This document shows, piece after piece, positions 38,646 to 43,672 of a DNA stretch of 43,672 nt (positions are counted from its first letter, which is position 1; each line of letters starts with the position of its first letter). Source of the DNA: Bradymonadales bacterium. GTDB taxonomy: Bacteria; Myxococcota_A; UBA9042; PWKZ01. Under the pieces are notes generated by a model that saw only the letters and a program-made list of their open reading frames with translations, was not told the DNA's origin and ran no database searches. The position numbers were made by a program, and so were the translations under genes. The stretch spans positions 1-43,672 of the forward strand of contig PWKZ01000186.1 in NCBI GenBank assembly GCA_003559575.1, given 5' to 3'.

Positions 38646-39614
38646 TTACTGTGTTTTGTGCTCGCGGATGGCGGCAATCAAAGGCTCGACTGTCTTGAAC
38701 AGATCGTCGACCAGTCCGTAGTCGGCGATGGAGAAGATCGGCGCCTCTTCGTCCTTGTTGATGGCCACGATCACCTTGGAGTTTTTCATCCCCGCCAGGT
38801 GCTGAATCGCGCCCGACAAACCGATCCCGAAGTACAGGTCGGGAGCCACGATTTTGCCGGTTTGTCCGATCTGAAGGTCATTGTCGACGAAACCGGAGTC
38901 CACCACCGCGCGGGTCGCACCGAGCGCGCCGCCAAGGAGATCGCACAGCGTCCCGAGCAAGCCCTCGAAGTTTTCAGCCGACTTGAGCCCGCGCCCACCG
39001 GCGACGACGACGCTGGCCTCGGACAGTTGCGGTCGGTCGGAGACAGCCGGCTCGAAGGCGACGAATTTGCATTTACCCGGTTGCACATCGACCGTCATGT
39101 TTTCCACGGGCGTCTCGCCGTCGGCCGGTGCCGCCTTGTCGAACTCGGCGCCGCGGATCGTGGCCACCACCAAGTCGGTCTCCACCTCGACGGAGGCGAC
39201 CACGTTGCCGGCCCACATCAGGCGCTTGAAGCTCTTGGCGCCGTTCACCTCGACCGCCTCGCTGACCATCCCTGCGCCAAGCTTTGCCGCCACGCGCGGG
39301 AAGAAGTCCTTGGCGATGGTCGAGGCGTCGCCCAAGAGGTGAGTCGCGCCGGCGGCCTTGACAGTCTGGGCCACCACCTCGGCGTAGAGATCGGGCACGG
39401 GGTGCTCGAGCGTCGGTGAGTCCAACAAGTAGATCTTCTCGGCGCCATAGTTTTTGACCTTGTCGGCCACAGCGCCCACATCCTGGCCGACCACGACGAA
39501 GGAAAACGACCCGCCGTCTTTCTCGACGAGCTGTTTCGCCGCGGCCACCGCCGACAGGGTGCCGCTCTTGAACTCGCCGCCCCTCTGTTCCGTATAAACA
39601 AGAATGTTCGCCAT
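38646..39614 (-). CDS. etfA: Electron transfer flavoprotein alpha subunit
   Basis: This 322-residue subunit holds the FAD of ETF and passes electrons from acyl-CoA dehydrogenases to the quinone pool via ETF-quinone oxidoreductase. The N-terminal domain starts ILVYTEQRGGEFKSGTL. The FAD-binding C-terminal domain has VVAGGRGLKSAENF, RAVVDSGFVDNDLQIGQTG, GIGLSGAIQHLAGM and NKDEEAPIFSIADYGLVDD, all conserved. It follows etfB by 94 nt. The 3' partner may be the dehydrogenase-like gene, but a hairpin intervenes. Confidence 0.97.
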   Translation of the reverse strand: MANILVYTEQRGGEFKSGTLSAVAAAKQLVEKDGGSFSFVVVGQDVGAVADKVKNYGAEKIYLLDSPTLEHPVPDLYAEVVAQTVKAAGATHLLGDASTIAKDFFPRVAAKLGAGMVSEAVEVNGAKSFKRLMWAGNVVASVEVETDLVVATIRGAEFDKAAPADGETPVENMTVDVQPGKCKFVAFEPAVSDRPQLSEASVVVAGGRGLKSAENFEGLLGTLCDLLGGALGATRAVVDSGFVDNDLQIGQTGKIVAPDLYFGIGLSGAIQHLAGMKNSKVIVAINKDEEAPIFSIADYGLVDDLFKTVEPLIAAIREHKTQ

Positions 39615-39629
39615 CTTAATCTCTCCCTG

Positions 39630-39664
39630 GCGTTCGCCGCTCTCTCGTTGGGTCCGGCGAACGC
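39630..39664 (-). repeat. Perfect 10-bp hairpin in the etfB-etfA spacer
   Basis: Arms GCGTTCGCCG / CGGCGAACGC enclose a 15-nt loop and end 10-15 nt before the etfA ribosome site (GGGAG). A GCGGGC-TTTTTT run lies further upstream at 39676-39690. Together they could tune the ratio of the two subunits. Confidence 0.5.
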
Positions 39665-39708
39665 GGTCTTGTATTCAAAAAAGCCCGCGTCTCCAGCAAG
39701 GCACCGTG

Positions 39709-40458
39709 TTACAGCGCCTTGGCCTCGTTGACGAGTTTGTCCATGAGCTCTTCCACCGAAGAGACCAGCACGCCGGCCTGTCGTGCCGGGGGGTGCTCGT
39801 AAGCGACTGTCTTGACTTTCATCGACGGCTCGACGCCCAGGTCATCGATGCTCATGACGTCGATCTTCTTGCGGCGGGCCTTCATGATGCCGGGTAGTGA
39901 GGCGAAGCGAGGCTCGTTTAGTCGCAGGTCGGCGGAGACGATGGCCGGCAGCTCGACCGACGTGGTCTGGAGACCACCATCGTGCTCCTGCGTGATGTTG
40001 GCCTTGTCTCCGTCGAGTTCGATCTTCGAACCGAACGAGGCCTGCGGCAGCCCGAGATACTCAGCCACGAGCTGGGTCACCTGGCCCGAGTCACCGTCGA
40101 CGGCCTGTTTGCCGAACAGGAACAGATCGGGCTTCTCTTTTTCAAAGACCGCAGCAAAGATCCGCGCCGTCAGATCCGAGTCGAGGTTCTCGTCCTCGTA
40201 GTCCACCCGGATGCCGCGATGACCTCCCATCGCGAGCCCGGTTCGGACGTACTGCTCGGCCTCATTGGGGCCGATGCTGACGACCACTACTTCGCCGTCA
40301 TGCTCCTCGGCGATCTGGAGCGCGGCTTCGATGGCGTTCTCGCAGAAGGGGTTCACCTTGAACTCCAGACCTTCCGTCTCAATGCCGGACAGGTCCGATT
40401 TAAGGCGGATCTTTGCGTCGGGATCGGTCACGCGCTTCGCGGTTACGAGAATCTTCAC
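39709..40458 (-). CDS. etfB: Electron transfer flavoprotein beta subunit
   Basis: This 249-residue partner of EtfA binds AMP and contacts the dehydrogenases. Signatures: KILVTAKRVTDPDAK at the N-terminus, NPFCENAIEAALQI, VVVVSIGP, GKQAVDGDSGQVTQLVAEYLG, LPAIVSADLRLNEPRFASLPGIMKARRKKI. A GTG at 40458 with AAGGAGG 5 nt upstream is preferred over the GTG at 40464, which overlaps that site. No acyl-CoA dehydrogenase lies nearby. Upstream is a 267-nt divergent region shared with tsaD in which I could not assign promoters. Confidence 0.97.
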   Translation of the reverse strand: MKILVTAKRVTDPDAKIRLKSDLSGIETEGLEFKVNPFCENAIEAALQIAEEHDGEVVVVSIGPNEAEQYVRTGLAMGGHRGIRVDYEDENLDSDLTARIFAAVFEKEKPDLFLFGKQAVDGDSGQVTQLVAEYLGLPQASFGSKIELDGDKANITQEHDGGLQTTSVELPAIVSADLRLNEPRFASLPGIMKARRKKIDVMSIDDLGVEPSMKVKTVAYEHPPARQAGVLVSSVEELMDKLVNEAKAL

Positions 40459-40731
40459 GGACACCTCCTTTCGCGACAGCGCCGACTGTGCGCTATCGAA
40501 AACAAATTGTTGGGCTCACCGCCAAGCAAGATGACGACAAGCTACCATGATGAACGTCAAAAGACGCCTGTCGTGCAGCATTAAGGCCCAGATATCATGG
40601 GCTTTCAGGTAACGCTACGCGTCATGGGGAATCTAGCATTCCGACGAGAGCGTGTCAACAGGGTTGACCGACGGGTGCCGCTCGTCGATCATGCGCCGGG
40701 CATGGCGGTCGCCAGGCGGTGGGGGGAGCGG

Positions 40732-41811
40732 ATGCGTATTCTTGGACTCGAGAGCTCTTGCGATGAAACCGCGGCCGCCGTGTTGGACGCGGACGCGCGA
40801 GTTCTCGCCAACGTCATCTCGTCGCAGATCCCGGTCCACGCCAAGTATGGCGGGGTGGTCCCCGAGCTTGCCTCGCGCAACCATCTGCTTGCGATCTTGC
40901 CTCTCATGTCGAAGGTGCTTCAGGGCTCCCACACCCCACTGAGCGAGATTGACGCCATCGCCGTGACGGTGGGTCCCGGGCTCATTGGGTCGCTCCTGAT
41001 CGGATTGCAGACCGCCAAGGTGCTCGCCATGGCGAGTGACTTGCCCCTGGTGGGCGTCGATCACGTGGAGGCTCATGTTCGCGCGATCTTTCTCGATGAT
41101 CCGATTGCGTTCGGCCCAGCACCGGCGCGTCCGACCGGGCCGTATCTCGCGCTCGCGGTATCGGGGGGGCATACCAGCCTCTACCGTGTTGAGACGGAGG
41201 TAAAACGCGGCGTTCTGCACGACGACTGCCGGCTTTTGGCGCACACACTCGATGACGCCGCAGGGGAGGCGTTCGACAAGGTGGCCAAACTGCTGGGGCT
41301 GCCCTACCCGGGCGGGGTGGCTATCGATCATGAATCCGAAAACGGCGACCCTACCGCGTTTCGCTTTCCGTTGCCGCTACGCTCCCCAAAAAAACATGTC
41401 TTCTCCTTCAGTGGTCTCAAGACTGCAGCGCGATTGGCGATCGAAGGAGTCGGCGGCCCTCTCTCGGATGGGGCGCGGGCGGATCTCGCGGCTAGTTTTC
41501 AAGAAGCGGTGGTGGGTCATCTGGTCCACAAGACGTTCCAGGTGGCCGACGCCCATGGACTGACGGAGATTGTGGTTTCGGGAGGGGTGGCGGCGAACCG
41601 TCGCCTTCGGTCCGTCTTCGCCGAGACGGCGCGAAGGCGAGGGCTCAAACTGTTTCTCACTCCAACGGTCTATTGTACCGACAACGCCGCCATGATAGCC
41701 GGTCTTGGGCTGCGGCGGTTGGCGCAAGGTGATTGCTATCGTGGGGCCGCGTCGCGGCGCCTGGACGCGTATGCCAACCGTGCATTCAGGAGTGGAGTGC
41801 GTCGTGGGTAG
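40732..41811 (+). CDS. tsaD: tRNA N6-adenosine threonylcarbamoyltransferase
   Basis: This 359-residue subunit of the bacterial t6A synthase transfers the threonylcarbamoyl group to A37 of ANN-decoding tRNAs, with TsaB and TsaE. The N-terminal GLESSCDETAAAVLD, metal-binding His111/His115 in VDHVEAH, ALAVSGGHTSLY, YPGGVAID, FSGLKTA and the C-terminal metal Asp in YCTDNAAMI are all present. The ATG at 40732 follows GGGGGAG, whereas the longer frame adds 45 basic, non-family residues. Its last 8 nt overlap rsmA. Confidence 0.97.
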   Translation: MRILGLESSCDETAAAVLDADARVLANVISSQIPVHAKYGGVVPELASRNHLLAILPLMSKVLQGSHTPLSEIDAIAVTVGPGLIGSLLIGLQTAKVLAMASDLPLVGVDHVEAHVRAIFLDDPIAFGPAPARPTGPYLALAVSGGHTSLYRVETEVKRGVLHDDCRLLAHTLDDAAGEAFDKVAKLLGLPYPGGVAIDHESENGDPTAFRFPLPLRSPKKHVFSFSGLKTAARLAIEGVGGPLSDGARADLAASFQEAVVGHLVHKTFQVADAHGLTEIVVSGGVAANRRLRSVFAETARRRGLKLFLTPTVYCTDNAAMIAGLGLRRLAQGDCYRGAASRRLDAYANRAFRSGVRRG

Positions 41812-42658
41812 CCTTCGAGGAGCCTCGTCGGAAGGGCAGGGGCGGCGCGCTGGCCTAGGCGCGCGTCGCGCCCTCGGCCAGCACTTCCTCAAGGACCAAA
41901 GCGCGATTGACGATATCGTGCGGCGAGCCCTTCTGCCGCGGCCTGAGGTGGTCGTTGAGATCGGTCCCGGCAAGGGGGCGCTCTCCGATAGGCTGGCGGT
42001 CGGCCCGCATGAGACCATCTTGGTGGAGAAGGATTCTCGTTTCGTGGCTTTGCTCCGAGAGCGCTTCGCCGCGACGGAAGGCCTGCGGGTGGTCGAGGGC
42101 GATGCGGCCGACCTCGACTTCGCCACCCTGCTCTCCGCCGGTCGAAGGGCGGTGGTGGTGGGGAATCTCCCGTACAACAGAGCGGCCCCGATCTACTTCA
42201 ATCTGCTTGCCCAACGCCACTTTTTCGCGCGGTTCATGCTCATGTTCCAGCGTGAGGTGGCCGAGCGTTTGGTGGCCTCTCCCGGATCTCGCAGCTATGG
42301 CTCTCCCTCCGTGGTGACCGCTGTTTTCGGCGCCGCCCGGATAGTTCGCCGCCTCCCTCCGGGAGCGTTCGCGCCTCCTCCCAAGGTGCATTCGGCGGTG
42401 GTCGAGTTCGTTCCCCGCGAGCGGGGTGATCCGGCGGAGTCGGACTCCCCGGCCGAGGAGGAGCGTGGGATGGCTTCTTTGCGGGCGTTGTTTGCCTATC
42501 GGCGCAAGACGTTGGCCAACGCGCTCAGCCGTGCCGTGCAGTGCTCAAGGGAGGAGGCGGTGGCGATGATCCGGGAAGTCGGCCTCGACCCCTGCAGCCG
42601 CCCCGAGCAATGCTCGCCGGATCTTCTTTGGGCTCTCGTGGTGCCGCCCCCTATCTGA
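41804..42658 (+). CDS. rsmA: 16S rRNA (adenine 1518/1519-N6) dimethyltransferase
   Basis: This 284-residue enzyme (KsgA) dimethylates two adjacent adenosines near the 3' end of 16S rRNA late in 30S assembly. Signatures: LGQHFLKDQ, the SAM-binding EIGPGKGALSDRL, catalytic VVGNLPYNRAAPI, FQREVAERL, and GAFAPPPKVHSAVVEF. I chose GTG at 41804, with GGAG 6 nt upstream and an 8-nt overlap with tsaD. A GTG at 41792 or the ATG at 41705 would mean larger overlaps. The stop overlaps that of the convergent lipoprotein gene by 8 nt. Confidence 0.94.
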   Translation: MGSLRGASSEGQGRRAGLGARRALGQHFLKDQSAIDDIVRRALLPRPEVVVEIGPGKGALSDRLAVGPHETILVEKDSRFVALLRERFAATEGLRVVEGDAADLDFATLLSAGRRAVVVGNLPYNRAAPIYFNLLAQRHFFARFMLMFQREVAERLVASPGSRSYGSPSVVTAVFGAARIVRRLPPGAFAPPPKVHSAVVEFVPRERGDPAESDSPAEEERGMASLRALFAYRRKTLANALSRAVQCSREEAVAMIREVGLDPCSRPEQCSPDLLWALVVPPPI

Positions 42659-43109
42659 TCTGGTAGGTTATCTCCATCGGGACTCCTCCTCTGAGGATGG
42701 AGAATTTGAGTTGGTCGGCCGTGGCGAGCGACTTCCAGACTTTCATCATTTGGTCGGGGCGCTCGATGGGCTCTTCGTTGACCCGCTTGACAATGTCTCC
42801 CGGGCGCACGGACGACTCCTTGAAAGGGCTTTTCTGAGGCTTCAGGAACAGGACGCGCCAACCCAGAAAGCGCGCTCCGTCTTCCACCACCGGCCGGAGA
42901 TCCAGCTCGGCTATCAGAGGCTGGAGGCCTCGTTCGAGCAAAGGCGTAAGCTCGCTGCGATAGATAGTAAGCGGTGGTCGCGGCGCTCTCTCTTCTTCGA
43001 GTGTCTCTTCAGCCACGTCGTGTGCCGACGCTCCGGCGCACCCTAGCGCCGACAGTTGACCCAAGAGCATGGCCGCAACGGCTAGCGTGGCAATGAATCG
43101 CGTATTCAC
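42651..43109 (-). CDS. Predicted lipoprotein with a GspC-like PDZ domain
   Basis: This 152-residue protein has a basic N-terminus, a hydrophobic stretch and an imperfect lipobox ending at Cys24 (SALGC), so it is probably anchored by lipid. An acidic linker (about 30-50) follows. The rest (about 50-152) reads LGWRVLFLKPQKSPF...VRPGDIVKRVNEEPIERPDQM...MEITYQI. This is the pattern of the PDZ/HR-type C-terminal domain of type II secretion protein GspC. The GTG at 43109 overlaps the previous stop (GTGA) and has GGAG 8 nt upstream. No other secretion genes are adjacent, so a role in type II secretion is only a possibility. Confidence 0.6.
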   Translation of the reverse strand: MNTRFIATLAVAAMLLGQLSALGCAGASAHDVAEETLEEERAPRPPLTIYRSELTPLLERGLQPLIAELDLRPVVEDGARFLGWRVLFLKPQKSPFKESSVRPGDIVKRVNEEPIERPDQMMKVWKSLATADQLKFSILRGGVPMEITYQIR

Positions 43110-43462
43110 CAGTCGAACTCCACCGGCAGCCCGCAGTACGGGTGGTCGCCCCAGTCTTTGACACATTCGTAGGATCCTCCACGGCAGTCGCTGTCGCTCC
43201 GGCAGTGTAACATGCAGTAACTACTGCCGTCTGGGTAGGAGATGCAGACGGCTTCATCCGGACACTCATTGACTCGGCATGGCGTCTTGGTGCAGTAGCC
43301 GCCGGGCATGGAGCGGTCGCAGATTCGCCCCCGGCCGCAGTCCGCGTTGCTGGAGCAGCTATCGCCAATCTCGGCGGCGCAGCCGGCCAAGCCAATCGCC
43401 AAGGTTGCTGCTGCGAGCAGTAATGCCTTGCCTGTTCCCACTATCGTCATCAACTTCCTCAT
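43106..43462 (-). CDS. Cys-rich secreted lipoprotein
   Basis: This 118-residue protein has a signal peptide with a clean lipobox, GLAGC (Cys28). The mature part carries twelve further cysteines (36, 42, 48, 57, 62, 67, 73, 83, 87, 93, 100, 110) at short intervals, an even number that suggests six disulphides. Repeated D-C and C-x(4-6)-C patterns (SSNADC...GRICD, RSDSDC...SYEC) look like two tandem copies of a small Cys-rich module common in myxobacterial surface proteins. The function is unknown. It overlaps both neighbours by 4 nt, so it is made with the PDZ lipoprotein. Confidence 0.75.
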   Translation of the reverse strand: MRKLMTIVGTGKALLLAAATLAIGLAGCAAEIGDSCSSNADCGRGRICDRSMPGGYCTKTPCRVNECPDEAVCISYPDGSSYCMLHCRSDSDCRGGSYECVKDWGDHPYCGLPVEFDW

Positions 43463-43672
43463 TGCAGTTCGGTCTCGGTGGTCGAGTCATAAAAAAAGTA
43501 CTCTACCGCGTCGGGATAAACCCGCACGTTGTACGCGTGCTTCAGCCCTGTTACCAGCGCCTCGAACTCGGCTTCGAGGCGGCGGGGCAGCGCCCCCTCG
43601 ATGATCTCGCGCCGCACCTCCGGGTCGTCGAGAGTGCGGTGCTTTTCAGGGTGGTGCTCCTCCAGCCGCAAA
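43459..43672 (-). CDS. C-terminal end of an unidentified gene (cut by the window edge)
   Basis: The frame is open to the window end; at least 70 C-terminal residues are present. It is charged and helical (DDPEVRREIIEGALPRRLEAEF...LKHAYNVRVYPDAVEYFF), a pattern I have seen at the C-terminus of secreted parvulin-type peptidyl-prolyl isomerases after the catalytic domain. That is a guess from a fragment. It overlaps the next gene by 4 nt (ATGA). Confidence 0.4.
   Translation of the reverse strand, partial: LRLEEHHPEKHRTLDDPEVRREIIEGALPRRLEAEFEALVTGLKHAYNVRVYPDAVEYFFYDSTTETELQ

Overview
The window is a GC-rich stretch of bacterial core chromosome. It holds a complete translation/transcription block in the classical proteobacterial order: tRNA-Thr, tRNA-Tyr, tRNA-Gly, tRNA-Thr, tuf, rpmG, tRNA-Trp, secE, nusG, rplK, rplA, rplJ, rplL, rpoB, rpoC, all on the minus strand. 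Several features suggest a member of the former Deltaproteobacteria (Myxococcota or Bradymonadota-like). These are an FN3/CFI-box protein fused to a beta-barrel resembling myxobacterial ones, a Cys-rich secreted lipoprotein, an NtrC-type regulator with a GAFTDA loop, and tandem lgt copies. This placement is inference from protein style, not a phylogeny.

Layout. 1-261: no confident gene, one copy of an interspersed repeat. 262-1524 (+): pepT, convergent with and overlapping the next gene. 1381-13852 (-): a tightly packed seven-gene operon transcribed ileS, lspA, lgt, lgt, an HpnN/MMPL-type RND exporter, then two polytopic GT-C-like membrane proteins. It couples lipoprotein maturation to an envelope export/glycosylation-type module; the LspA has a large periplasmic insert and one Lgt has a Cys-rich insert. 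13949-14950 (-): a metallo-beta-lactamase-fold protein that has lost its metal ligands. 15251-19248 (+): prepilin peptidase, sensor kinase and sigma-54 activator in one operon. 19295-34069 (-): the rpoC to tRNA block, with an L10 leader, several strong inter-gene hairpins and a good stable-RNA promoter at its head. 34312-37179 (-): truA and the fused FN3/CFI-box/beta-barrel protein. 37485-40458 (-): a non-catalytic aspartate-semialdehyde-dehydrogenase-like protein and the electron transfer flavoprotein pair etfB-etfA. 40732-42658 (+): tsaD and rsmA, overlapping. 42651-43672 (-): a PDZ lipoprotein, a Cys-rich lipoprotein and the 3' end of a third gene, translationally coupled.

Most genes are housekeeping. 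The novelty lies in unusual versions of common proteins (LspA insert, two Lgt, extra SecE helix, half-lost zinc ribbon in L33, IleRS HPGT signature, dead MBL and dead ASADH paralogs), in the fused envelope protein, and in a short repeat family. I saw no rRNA, insertion sequence, prophage or CRISPR array, and nothing that is clearly a new defence or mobile system. All calls come from reading the sequence; no database search was run.
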